Source: Candidatus Thorarchaeota archaeon
GTDB taxonomy: Archaea > Asgardarchaeota > Thorarchaeia > Thorarchaeales > Thorarchaeaceae
Direction: 5' to 3'
Assembly: GCA_016841005.1 (NCBI GenBank)
Contig: JAEORG010000192.1
Coordinates: 33,865 to 97,864, forward strand
Length of the DNA stretch: 64,000 nt
Made by a program: the position numbers and the translations under genes. Below are positions 8,599 through 19,500 of this stretch, piece after piece. The notes below the pieces were generated by a model, which was not told the DNA's origin, made no database searches, and saw only the letters and a program-made list of their open reading frames with translations. The number at the start of each line of letters is the position of its first letter. The stretch's first letter is position 1.

Positions 8599-9368
8599 CG
8601 TAGAAGGCTCTCACGATCTACCTTACTTCCAACCAGTTTCAAGTATGCTTCTTCAAGATTCTCTGTTCCTGTATTATTGATTATATCCTTAGGAGTTCCT
8701 AATACAACCAGCTTTCCATCATTCAGGACACCTATTGTTTCACAGACATCTTCAGCAAAGTCAATCATGTGGGTACAAATGAAGAATGTAGTATCCATCT
8801 CTTGTGCCATAGCCAAGATTAATTCCTTAACTAAAACACTCGCGGCTGGGTCCAATCGTGAAGTGGGTTCGTCCAGAAAGACAAGCTGAGGTTCGTGAAT
8901 AAGGGTTGATGCTACCAAGACTTTCTGTTTCATACCTGAAGAATACGATTCCAATAGATCGTTTTGTCTCCCCTCTAATCCCAGAATTTCAAGGAAACTT
9001 TCAATTCTTGAATTAAGTTGAGCACCGCTAAGGTCATTCAAGGCTCCAACAAATTCAAGAAACTCAACTGCTGAAAGCTTTGAATATAGACCGGGTGCTT
9101 CAGGCAATAGACCGGTAGCCGCCTTTATCTCATCCCTTTGAGAGCCCACATCATAACCACAGACCTGAGCGGTTCCTGAACTCGGTCGTAGTAGTCCTGA
9201 TAGAATACGGACTGTTGTGGTCTTTCCTGCTCCATTTGGACCAAGATATCCAAAAATTGTTCCTTTTCTAACCTCTAAATCAAGATCGACTAGAGCATTT
9301 ATCTGATCAAACCTCTTGCTCAATTTATTCGTTCTAATCATAATGTCATCTGATGTCATCCTTCTCAC
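8583..9368 (-). CDS. ABC transporter ATP-binding protein
   Basis: A complete nucleotide-binding subunit of 261 residues. It has Walker A GPNGAGKTT (about residue 40), Q-loop region GLLPEAPGLYSKLSAVEFL, signature SYSSGMKQK, Walker B LVFLDEPTSRLDP and the H-loop CTHM. The first codon is a GTG; an ATG three codons later is equally placed. It energises the downstream permease, which starts within its last codons. The CcmA-like/DRR-like subgroup is typical of ABC-2 exporters. Confidence 0.92.
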   Translation of the reverse strand: MRRMTSDDIMIRTNKLSKRFDQINALVDLDLEVRKGTIFGYLGPNGAGKTTTVRILSGLLRPSSGTAQVCGYDVGSQRDEIKAATGLLPEAPGLYSKLSAVEFLEFVGALNDLSGAQLNSRIESFLEILGLEGRQNDLLESYSSGMKQKVLVASTLIHEPQLVFLDEPTSRLDPAASVLVKELILAMAQEMDTTFFICTHMIDFAEDVCETIGVLNDGKLVVLGTPKDIINNTGTENLEEAYLKLVGSKVDRESLLRWRKD

Positions 9369-9413
9369 GCAAACCTGTTCTTCATCAGATTCTATTGCTA
9401 ATATGGCTGATGA

Positions 9414-10385
9414 TTAGCGTTCCTTCTTCATTTTGCAGATGAAAAATCCTTCAGTCCCATGAAGATGTGGAAGGAATCTTCTGGCAAGCGTAAGGGACTC
9501 ATCGAGGCTGACTCCGTACGGAGTTGAATATCCCGGGCTACCAAATTCAAGATCTATAGGAACGATTTTCATCTCAGGATATCGTCTAAGGACACCATCT
9601 ACCACATACTCATTCTCTTCTGGTGCAATTGTGCATGTAGAGTATACTAGATACCCTCCGTCCTCGAGTTTTCTAACTGCAGCATCAAGAAGCTCATCTT
9701 CTCTTGTGGCACAATAATGAATGTCTGCCAAGGTCTTGCTAGTTTTTCTTGTTGGATCGAGAGGAATGAGTCCTTCTCCTGAACATGGCGCATCAAGTAG
9801 AATTCTATCAGTTTCTATTGTGATGTTCTCAATCTTCTTTGCATCACCACGTAAGACCATAGAATTAGTGACGCCACAGCGAAGGATATTGCTCTGAAGG
9901 GCGTCAATTCTCAATCTATCGGTTTCTACCGTCAAGACCATGCCAGTGTTTTCCATTAGTTGAGCAATATGGGTGGTCTTTCCTCCAGGAGCCGCAGCTA
10001 GGTCCATGACAGTTTCACCTTTCTGAGGGTCTAGAACCTCAACAACCGTCATTGATGGCACTCCCTGAACATAATACTGACCAAGCATATGTTCCAATGT
10101 AGCACCTGGTGAATATCCCCCGAAATCTGCATAGAATCCAGTATCTAACCATGGTATAGATTCAAGGACTATTCCTTTGTTCATGAGTGAATCATAGGTT
10201 TTCGAAGGGGGATTCTTCAGACTATTCAATCGGATGGATGTCTTTAGCGGGATGTCACAGGCTTTGATGAATTGAATGGTTTCTTCTTCTCCCCATAGAC
10301 TGAGATACCTCTCAATCATGTATTGAAGGAATCCATATTCCTTTGCAATCTTCTTTGCTTTTTGCTTCAATTCTATCCTGGACAT
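9414..10385 (-). CDS. NOL1/NOP2/Sun family RNA cytosine-C5 methyltransferase
   Basis: The 323-residue enzyme has all NSUN landmarks: SAM-binding VMDLAAAPGGKTTHIA, the DAPCSGEG motif with the release cysteine, and STCTIAPEENE carrying the catalytic cysteine. The N-terminal ~90 residues are the usual RNA-recognition extension (SIRLNSLK). It methylates C5 of cytosine in tRNA or rRNA. The chosen ATG at 10385 has GGGGT six bases before it; a TTG one codon earlier is possible. It is 20 bp downstream of the cytosine deaminase gene and probably co-transcribed. The specific target (tRNA or rRNA) is not deducible. Confidence 0.9.
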   Translation of the reverse strand: MSRIELKQKAKKIAKEYGFLQYMIERYLSLWGEEETIQFIKACDIPLKTSIRLNSLKNPPSKTYDSLMNKGIVLESIPWLDTGFYADFGGYSPGATLEHMLGQYYVQGVPSMTVVEVLDPQKGETVMDLAAAPGGKTTHIAQLMENTGMVLTVETDRLRIDALQSNILRCGVTNSMVLRGDAKKIENITIETDRILLDAPCSGEGLIPLDPTRKTSKTLADIHYCATREDELLDAAVRKLEDGGYLVYSTCTIAPEENEYVVDGVLRRYPEMKIVPIDLEFGSPGYSTPYGVSLDESLTLARRFLPHLHGTEGFFICKMKKER

Positions 10386-10405
10386 CAAATGACCCCTTAC
10401 TTATT

Positions 10406-10858
10406 TCACTCACCAATGTCTTCGTTCCAAAGCTCTGGATTATCTCTGATGAAGTTAGTCATAAGATCAGTGCATTCATCGTTATCTAAAATGGTAAGCT
10501 CAACTCCTCGTGACTGTAGATATTCCTCTGGACCCTTGAAAGTCCGATTCTCACCAATAACAACATTTGGGATTCCGTACAGCAAAATAGCCCCACTACA
10601 CATGTCACATGGAGACAATGTTGTGAAGATAGTTGCTTTTGCGTATTCACTCGCCTTTAACCGTCCAGCGTTATCCAAGCAGTCCATCTCTGCATGTAAT
10701 ATTGAACTTCCTTTCTGTACTCTCCTGTTATGTCCTTGTCCGACAATCTTACCGTCTATCACGAGGACTGAACCAATAGGAATTCCTCCTTCATCAAGAC
10801 CCTGCTTAGCTTCTACAATGGCAGATTTCATGAACTGAAACATTTGTTCTTCATTCAC
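10406..10858 (-). CDS. Cytosine deaminase, yeast FCY1-like
   Basis: The 150-residue protein is a zinc-dependent cytidine-deaminase-fold enzyme: HAEMDCLDNAGR supplies the zinc histidine and proton-shuttle glutamate, and TLSPCDMCSGAI supplies two zinc cysteines. Beyond these motifs the C-terminal half is strikingly like fungal cytosine deaminase: LYGIPNVVIGEN, then EEYLQSRGVE and a terminal W-EDIGE. Length is close to the yeast enzyme (158). It would convert cytosine to uracil for pyrimidine salvage. It starts with GTG, with GGAG nine bases upstream, and lies 6 bp after the threonine synthase stop. Guanine deaminase or tRNA deaminase are less likely given the C-terminus. Confidence 0.85.
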   Translation of the reverse strand: MNEEQMFQFMKSAIVEAKQGLDEGGIPIGSVLVIDGKIVGQGHNRRVQKGSSILHAEMDCLDNAGRLKASEYAKATIFTTLSPCDMCSGAILLYGIPNVVIGENRTFKGPEEYLQSRGVELTILDNDECTDLMTNFIRDNPELWNEDIGE

Positions 10859-10864
10859 TTCAAT

Positions 10865-12172
10865 TCACTCCAATGCAGCTGTTAAGTCATCAAGTCTTGG
10901 TAATATAACGGGTACTTCAGGTGTAAGACGGTCTGGTGTGGCTAAGTCTTTGAAACCTGAACCAGTGATGGGTACAACCACAGTATCATTCTTGTCGATT
11001 TTTCCGTCATTTACTAGAATCTCAAGCCCTGCCATGGCTGCTACTCCACTTGGTTCAGCAAATATACCTTCATACTTGCCCAACAAGACAAGGTGTTTCT
11101 CAATCGCATCATCAGGAACTGAGACTGCCTTTCCACGAGCAAGTTCAAGATACTTCAAAGCAGCATCACCATCCCATGGAAAAGGGTCTGCTAGACCACC
11201 CGCTACAGTATCATTTGAACTCCATGGAGAAATATTCAACGGGTCTTGGTTTTCGTTAAAGGCTCTCACTATTGGAGCACATCCATCTGGTTGAACAACA
11301 ACCGGACGTGGCAATCTATCGATTAATCCCATCTCACGGAATTCCCAAAAGCCTTTCATTGTTCCCGCCATCAACCCTCCACTACCTGTTGGGAACAGAA
11401 TCCAATCTGGGGGATTCCAAGCAAGTTGCTCTGCAATTTCATATCCCATTGATTTTGTTCCCTCAAATTGGAATCCGTTGAAAGGACCAAATGAGGGAGT
11501 TGGTGTCCATCCCAATCCATCACAAGCTGCATGAAGTATTGTAGTCGTAGGATCAACGCCTTCTTCGACCTTACGCACTCTGAATACTTTAGCTCCAAGT
11601 GTTCTCAAATGAATCAATTTTCCAGCTGGTGCATTCTCAGGTACAAATACGACTGCTCTTAATCCAGCTCTAGCAGCAAACGTTGACATTGCAGCAGCAG
11701 CATTTCCTGAAGAAGCAGCTGAAACAGTTTCTGCCCCATCTTCTTTTGCTCTACTAACTCCAACACAGATTGGACGATCTTTAAACGAACCAGAGGGATT
11801 CAATGTTTCCATTTTGATATAGAAATTTGACAATCCCAGATGGTGTGCAAGACGGGTGCTCTTAACAAGAGGAGTACCACCTTCTCCAAGCGTAATAATA
11901 CTCTCTCGTTGTTTCAAAGGCATCAATTCAAAGTACTTCCAGAGACCTCCCTTACGAGATTCCAGTACTTGCTTTGTCAGATTTTCTCTGATTAATTCCA
12001 GATTATGAAAGACATCTATTCTCCCACCACATCTGTCATTTGGTGGGACATTATCATCTGTGTATTCCTTTCCACATTTTGCACACTTGTAGTGTCTGAG
12101 TTCCAAAGTGCATTCACCAGCCTCCTGAATCATACCAGCCTTAGTTATCTTAGTTCCGCTCACGAGCACCAA
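10865..12172 (-). CDS. thrC: Threonine synthase
   Basis: The 435-residue PLP enzyme carries the lysine motif NPSGSFKDRP (about residue 140), AASSGNAAAAMS for phosphate binding, and GSGGLMAG near residue 265. The N-terminus has two CxxC-like zinc-ribbon residues (CAKCG), as in many archaeal threonine synthases. It converts O-phosphohomoserine to threonine. The reported start is TTG; GTG codons just inside or the ATG at 12133 are alternatives. It heads a co-directional set with cytosine deaminase and the RNA methyltransferase, and is divergent from the CYTH gene. Confidence 0.9.
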   Translation of the reverse strand: MVLVSGTKITKAGMIQEAGECTLELRHYKCAKCGKEYTDDNVPPNDRCGGRIDVFHNLELIRENLTKQVLESRKGGLWKYFELMPLKQRESIITLGEGGTPLVKSTRLAHHLGLSNFYIKMETLNPSGSFKDRPICVGVSRAKEDGAETVSAASSGNAAAAMSTFAARAGLRAVVFVPENAPAGKLIHLRTLGAKVFRVRKVEEGVDPTTTILHAACDGLGWTPTPSFGPFNGFQFEGTKSMGYEIAEQLAWNPPDWILFPTGSGGLMAGTMKGFWEFREMGLIDRLPRPVVVQPDGCAPIVRAFNENQDPLNISPWSSNDTVAGGLADPFPWDGDAALKYLELARGKAVSVPDDAIEKHLVLLGKYEGIFAEPSGVAAMAGLEILVNDGKIDKNDTVVVPITGSGFKDLATPDRLTPEVPVILPRLDDLTAALE

Positions 12173-12220
12173 AAGGAAAGACCTAACTCAGAGCAGGTTT
12201 GAATCCTAATAGAACATAAA

Positions 12221-12811
12221 ATGACTGTAACAGATTATGAAGTGGAAGTGAAACTTCCTATCAAAACCGAAGAAGCAATCATAGAAGCATTACATAAGCT
12301 AGGAGCGGTTAAGACAAACACAGAAACTCAGATTGACGTATATTTCGATCATCCATGTAGGTCCTTTCAAGAAACTGATGAGGCTCTCAGAATTAGGAGC
12401 CGAGAAGTCGTCATCAAACATGAGGATCATCCCTCAATACCACCTCAAAAAACAGAGATGACATACAAAGGGCCTAAGATTGATAAATCAACAAAGACGC
12501 GTCTTGAGATTTCTCTTGTTATTGATAACATATCTTCTGCCAAGACCATACTTGAAGAACTTGGCTTCCGAAATGTTGCGACTGTTGAAAAGATGCGTTC
12601 GTTCTTTACATACGAAGATATTGTTCTCAGCATTGATTCAGTCGTTCAAGTTGGTCTTTTCTTGGAGTTGGAGAAAGTTGTAGACTCTGAGGATCAGATT
12701 CCTGCTGTCAAAGAAGAAATATTCACAATCATAGAAAAATTAGGGCTCAATCCCAAAGATTCAATTCGAGAATCATACCTTGAACTTTTCTTAAGAAAAC
12801 AGCATATCTAA
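12221..12811 (+). CDS. CYTH domain protein (CyaB/thiamine-triphosphatase-like)
   Basis: The 196-residue protein starts with the ExExK signature (EVEVKL, residues 7-12) that defines CYTH triphosphate tunnel enzymes. Alternating charged strands follow, including LRIRSR, KTEMTYKGP and TRLEISLVID, with a late LFLELEKVV. These residues line a tunnel that binds a triphosphate with metal ions. Members include class IV adenylate cyclase and thiamine-triphosphatase; the archaeal substrate is unknown. The gene overlaps the converging HD gene by four bases. Confidence 0.85.
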   Translation: MTVTDYEVEVKLPIKTEEAIIEALHKLGAVKTNTETQIDVYFDHPCRSFQETDEALRIRSREVVIKHEDHPSIPPQKTEMTYKGPKIDKSTKTRLEISLVIDNISSAKTILEELGFRNVATVEKMRSFFTYEDIVLSIDSVVQVGLFLELEKVVDSEDQIPAVKEEIFTIIEKLGLNPKDSIRESYLELFLRKQHI

Positions 12812-13389
12812 AATTGAACTTCTTCTTTCATACGATTAACAAATGCCTCCAGAAAGGAATGTCGTTCAATAGCCATTTCTCTAGCATCATCAGTATACAT
12901 CAAATCTTTCAATTTCAATAGCTTTTCATCAGCGTGCTGTAGAAAACCACTGATTCCCCGACCTGAAACAGTTGCTTGTGCTATTGACCGAAAAATCCCT
13001 ACAGCCCCAATAGCATCAAGTTTGTCTGCATCACTGAGAATGCGTCCTTCTAAGGATGTAGGCTCAAGGCCCTCACTGAATCTGTGTGTTCTAATGGCTG
13101 AAACCACTTTAGTAATCTCTCCATCTGAATATCCAATACTGGAAAGAAAATCTCCACTCATTTTTCCAGATGATATGGAATGAGATTCGCCTGTTGTGGT
13201 TTCAGCAGGTCTACCAATATCGTGAAGTAATGAAGCTGCGCCAAGAATTCTGATATTCGCTGACGCTCTCCTTCCCATTTTCAAAGCAATAGCAAGCACA
13301 CGTCTTGTGTGGTCATAGGTATGAGCTCCCTGACCATTAGGTTCCATCACACTTTTAGCAAATGTGTCAATTTCTTTCTCTGGGAACAT
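12808..13389 (-). CDS. HD-domain phosphohydrolase
   Basis: The 193-residue protein has the metal-binding HD signature in order: HTYDHTRRV (residue ~20), LLHDIGRP (~52), a second histidine group HS-SG, THRF and SDADKLDAIG. That is the arrangement of small archaeal and bacterial HD hydrolases of the YedJ type, which cleave phosphomonoesters or nucleotides. A GGTGG site precedes the ATG. It ends inside the last codon of the CYTH gene on the other strand. The substrate is not visible. Confidence 0.88.
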   Translation of the reverse strand: MFPEKEIDTFAKSVMEPNGQGAHTYDHTRRVLAIALKMGRRASANIRILGAASLLHDIGRPAETTTGESHSISSGKMSGDFLSSIGYSDGEITKVVSAIRTHRFSEGLEPTSLEGRILSDADKLDAIGAVGIFRSIAQATVSGRGISGFLQHADEKLLKLKDLMYTDDAREMAIERHSFLEAFVNRMKEEVQF

Positions 13390-13569
13390 GAAACCACCTT
13401 ATTCACAACTAAATAATACGCTTTCTTTAAATCGTCGGGTTGTACTATATTTGTTTGTGGCTAATCCTAGAAACGCTTTAAACAAAATAACTCGCTTTCT
13501 TCATGCTATTGAGCCGCCGCCTTCTAAAGCCCAATACGCGCCACATCACGCACGGAGAGGAAAGTTACC

Positions 13570-16500
13570 TTGAGTGAGACTCCAACTACACCTAAGCGAA
13601 AAATTGGTTTAGTCACAATCTTGAGTTCTCTGTTTATCATTTTCATTCTAGTCTGGGGAGCATATACGCTTATTCTCATTCAAGCGGGAGAGGTTCGAAC
13701 TTCTGAGCCTCATTCCAAACTCGATGATATTCCTTCGTGGCCATATGATATTAATTGGGCTGGTGGTCGAACTAACTGGTTTGAAAATATCAATTACACC
13801 GATTTGCCACTTGATCAGCAACTTCCTGAAGATCTTCTAGCACAGCTCAATAATACCATCTTTATTGCGGAACCTGCGAATCCTGCACAACTCTGGCGGA
13901 GTAGTGCATATGATCGATACAGTGGTTCCGGATGGAGTAAGACACTATCTGGTAGTTATACATACACTGCAATTAGCCCTGGTCAAGCTACTAATCCAAT
14001 CTACACAATAAGCATGAATGTGAGCGTTTCGCCAAGTATAGAGCCAATCGAGCTACCTGTCCTCTTTCCTGATATTATGGTAATAGAGAATTCATTTCGA
14101 ACAATTCCTTCAGGACGTTTGGTTGATTATACCCTAACAACTGATCAGTATGACACACTTCTGTTTAGTCCATTGTTAACTGGTTCTCCTGATGAAACAG
14201 TGCTTATACAGTATGACGTAACCTATGGGAACCAAGATTTGACCTACATCCAGGACCATGCCCTTCCTGGAGATCTCGCAGACACTGATATTGACACCAT
14301 CTATGGAGATGTAGGTGTCACACTATCGCAGACAGTAATTGACGAGATTGCGCCATTTGAAACCGTAGGAGATAATGCCTATGATAAGGCAATGGCAGTT
14401 GACCTTCATTTTCGCACTCATTATCAGTTGCTAATCGATAGTGAGAATATCACAGAACGCCCCCAAGACCAAGAACTAACAGAATGGTTCATCGAACGTG
14501 GTGGTGGTCTTCCGATGGACTTCGCAACTGCGTATTGTGTCTTCATGCGGTATCTCAATGTCCCAGCTCGAGTCACAATTGGTTATGCGATGGGTGAACC
14601 TGATCCTGATGGTGGCAATTTTCGTTTAATTCAAGTAAAACACATGATGTTCTGGGTAGAGGTCTATATTCCCTTAGATGACGGCACAGGTGAATGGATA
14701 CAAGTTATTCCTCTTCCGCTGCCACCTGAGTTTGCTGGTGGGTCACTTCCCGAGAATTTTGATCAAGGCGATGTTGAACTCCTTGTTGTTCCCTCCGTAC
14801 CATGGGCTGAGATTGGTACTGATTTTAATTTATACGCGATTCTAACAGTAAACAATGTCACTGTTAGGGATCCTGAAAACATACGTTTCTATGATTTGAC
14901 TGATGGAGTTGACATCGGTATAACAACCATTCAACCTTCTGACTGGTTGATTCCTCTGGCAAACATAACATACCAATTCCCAGCTGGTGCTACTGTCGGG
15001 GTTCATAATATTACTGCCATGTGGATTTCATCAACGTTTCTTGTTTCTAACTTCACCTATGTGGTAGCAGTTGGTCAATCAAGTCCGCTTAATGCAGCAC
15101 CTCCTGATGCGCCTGATATTCCGTTCATTCCAGCTGATACAATAGATGTAGACATCAGTCTGGGTTTAAGCAACTACGAAGCTCACTGGAATGACACAAT
15201 TCATGTACATGGGATAATGACTATCTCTGGATCCCCAGCGAATGGGACATACTTGGCTCAGCTCGGAAATGACAAGATGTGGATCATGTGGGATGGTCTG
15301 TGGTATGGAAATGCTACTATAGGTTCAGATGGGTATTATGAGTTAGACATCGTTGCAGATGGTACTGACTTGGCCAGAATGGTTACAGGTACCCATACAA
15401 TATCTGCCTATTACGCTGGTGCATATGACCCGGGTACTGGATTCCCTGTAGTGTTACCGGGATCTTCTGCGGATTCAACAATCAATTTGAGGGGAGCTCC
15501 TGGCTTTGACTTAACAGTGGGTCCTGTTGACACATATGGTGGTGGAAGTATCACATACGATGGCTTGGCATACCTTCAAAATGGCACCCTTCTCATTGGC
15601 GAAACCATTGGAATTCTTTTTGATGACATAGAAATTACCACTGTTGTTACAAACAGCACTGGTGGGTTCAACTATGTATACAATATTCCTCTTCTGCATC
15701 CATCAGGAACCTTCAATGCACAAGTAAATTGGACTGCACCACCTTCTGATGTTGATGGTGGTACTAGCTTCGCAATTCCTGTGACTATTCAGAGTGGTGC
15801 AACGACTTTGACAATTGACTCCACTCCTAAGGATCCCGAACCTGTTCATATATACGAAACCATCACAATCTTCGGGACTCTTACGGTCAGTTCTGATGGG
15901 ACTCCTCTCGTTGGAAGGACTGTTGAGATATGGTGGGACTGGAACAATGGTACGACAACAATGATTGGTACTAATACAACCATAGTTGGAGGTTATTACG
16001 AATTTACCTTTACAATTCCTGCTGGTTCAGAGGGGCTTTCCACTTACTGGGTTGAATGGGATGCATCAGCTGAACCAAATTACCAAGACGCAGTTTCTAC
16101 AACGATGGACATTACAGTCAAACGGTATGACTTGATTGTCACAATTGGAACAATTCAAAGCTCAGTAGTAGTTGGTGAAGAATTAGATATACAAGGAGCA
16201 TTATTTCTTCCAGAATTTCCAGGTTTTCTTGGAGGTGAACCTGTCACCCTTTGGTGGCAGAATGGGACTGGAACTTATAATATCACAAGTGTGTACACAG
16301 GTATTGCAACAGGAGTATACACATTCAATTATACAGTTCCCATTACACATGAATTGACTACTGTGCAGCTATGGGCAGAATACATCTCAAGGTCTCCCGC
16401 GCTCAGTAGTAATGTGTCATCTCAGCTAGGAATTGTTGTGAGAAACTACAATTCCTACATCACAGTACTATCTAACGCCTCTGTGGTTCATCTAAATGAG

Positions 16501-19500
16501 TCTGTACTAATTTACGGATATCTGGAGCATGAGAACGGAACACCTCTTACAGGAATGCCTGTGGATATTGAATGGAATAATGGAACCTCTTACTTCTTTC
16601 CAGTTGTTACCAACTCTACTGGGTGGTATCGCTACCTATACAACTGCTCACTCACCATTGATAGTGTTGGAACCGTCACTGTCACCGTTTATCACACTTC
16701 AATAGACCCTAGTTATAGTGGTTCGAATGCGACTCTGTCCCCTTCACTGACACTACAACTCTACCAAGTAACGCTAGATGCAGACGTTGCATCAAACAGC
16801 GTCCATTTAGATGAAGTAATTGTGTTTACTGGGACTCTGATGTTAGATCTTACTGGTACCCCCATTACAGGGGCTACAGTCATTGTTCATTATAGGAATA
16901 GCACAGGAACCTACATGTTTCCAAAAATAACTGATGTAACTGGATCCTTCTTCTTCCAATACAACTGTTCCCTTAATGATGCACTTGGTGCAGTCTATCT
17001 CTGGGCACAGTATAACAGCCTAAACCCCCTATGGGATAACGCTGAATCGTTAAATCGAACTGTAAATCTGCTTCTTTATTCAATGGACTTGACTACTTTC
17101 ACTGATAGTGCAACTTACTATATTGACGAGGTAGTTCATATCTTCGGGACTTTGACGTATAGTCACAATGCAACGCCATTAGCTGGACAAGATATTGAAA
17201 TATGGTGGAATAACGGCACATCATATTCTCTTGGTACTGTTTTGACAGACGGAACAGGATACTTTGAGTACTACTACACTCTGTCACCACAGACAGACAC
17301 TACTGGCTCTGTTACAGTCTGGGCTGAGTTCACTACCTCTGTACCATTATGGGCAGATGCAGACTCTTTACCTGGTGTTACCTTTACTATCTCTAAATAT
17401 GGGGTCACGCTAGATGTTTCGTTAATTCCAAACCCCGTCTATCTTAATGGATCATTGACTATTGAGGTTCATCTATTCTTTACTAACAACGCGACTGATA
17501 TCGTTGGTGAATGGGTTTCAGTCTGGTGGGATAATGGTACTGTATCACTCCTATCGACAGGTCAAACTGACGGTGCAGGTCTCTATTCATTTCCATATTC
17601 AAACATGGACGAAGATACTATTCTATCTGTTCAGATCTTTGCAAATTATACCGAATCAGCCTATCTGCAGACTGCGACCTCCGCTCCTCAAAGTCTGCTT
17701 CTTGAACGATGGTTGACAATAATCTCTGGGTTCGATACCGGAGGTGTAACAGCATTTCTTTTGACAGATACTGTTGTAGTCACTGGTACTCTGTATTACG
17801 ATCTCGGTATCCCTGAGCCATATGGAGGAGTTGAGGTTCAAATTCTTGTCAATGGTTCGATTGTGGATACTACCACTACAGCATCTGATGGAACTTTCAT
17901 AGGATATTGGGATATCCCTGATTTGACACCAATTGGTAACTACGATATTACAGTTCGATATGTATCTGCTGTGAACTGGATTGCAGACTATGAAACAACT
18001 CCGATTACTGTTTCAGTTGATGCCGTAAGTATTGTTTGGACCTTCGCAGTTGATCCCAATGTTGTATACAGAAGCGAATGGTTGCACATCTATGGTACTC
18101 TCGATTTGGATAATGGAAGTGTCTACACAGGAGCTATTGTTACTATAATGTGGGAAAACACCGTAACTGCAACTGGACCTATGACACTTACAACAGTAGT
18201 CACTGATGGAAGTGGGAATTTCGATTATTGGTATCTGTTGAGTGAAACAGAGGAACTTGGTCTTACTCAAATTTGGGCGGAGTGTAATTCAGGAGTGCCA
18301 ATAATCGCTGCAAGTTCGTCACCAATCGAATTAGTAGATGTGATGCAGATTCCAGTCAGTCTAACAGCTACAAGTTCACACTCCGTAATCTATCTTGGCG
18401 ACACAATCACCATTAGCGGAACCCTTCAATTTGCGAATGGCACAGTAATGGTTGGATATAGTATCGAAATCATATGGGCTGGGGATGTCCTCGATACAAT
18501 TTTGATTACTGACACGGTAGCTGGTGCATATTCCTATGATTACTTACTTCCGTGGGACGAATCGCCTCGTGATATAACACACTATGTTAGATTTGTACAA
18601 CCCTCAGAAGCATATACAGCCACGCAGACCACCGAAGAGGCACTCGAAATAAGAGATATAATTACCCTTTCTATCGATCCACAATTAGTCACATCCATCG
18701 TCCGAGGAGATACCCTCTTTGTTTCTGGTACAGTGACCAATGGCGGTGGAGCAGATGCTGGTGTGCCTATCGATTTGCTAGTTGATGGTTCTCCAGAAGG
18801 AATACTACTGGTTTCAGACACAAACGGAATTATCTCAACCACTTTTGAGATATCCGCTAGTATTAGTCGTGGGCTACATAATTTCAGTATACGTGTGAGT
18901 TCATCCAATTATGATGTGACCTCATCCTCAGGGTATTGGATAATACAAGTCAACATTACATCAAGGCTTTCTGTATCCTTCGAAAGTACTCCGAGTCTCA
19001 TGCCTGGTGAATCTTTCACTATTCGTTTCACATTGATAGACCAAGCTGATGACCGCCATGAAGGAGAAACAGTAGATGTTTATCTTAATGAAACCTACTT
19101 GATGTCAATCACAATCGATGCAGCGAGTCCCCATATTCATTCAATTGTAATCAATCCTTTACTATGGGGTGCAAGAAGTGGATTTTATGTAGCTATAGTT
19201 GTATATCCCGGAGATCAATATGTTGTGGGAAGTTCAGCTGAAACAAGAGAATCTATTCATGTATTTCATGATGTAGTATTCACTGGGTTTAACCCCCCGT
19301 ATAGTGTGATTAATAACCCTCTCACCCTCTCAGGAGTTCTTGTCGACCCTAACGGCGCTCCTATAGAGGGAAGGAATATAACTCTAACTCGGAATGACAC
19401 TCTCTCTTTCGACTTAACAACCGATGTGAACGGGCAGTTCACTCATCAATCAACAGAAATCATAACCACTGAAGGAACCTATACATTCTTCGTGTCATTT

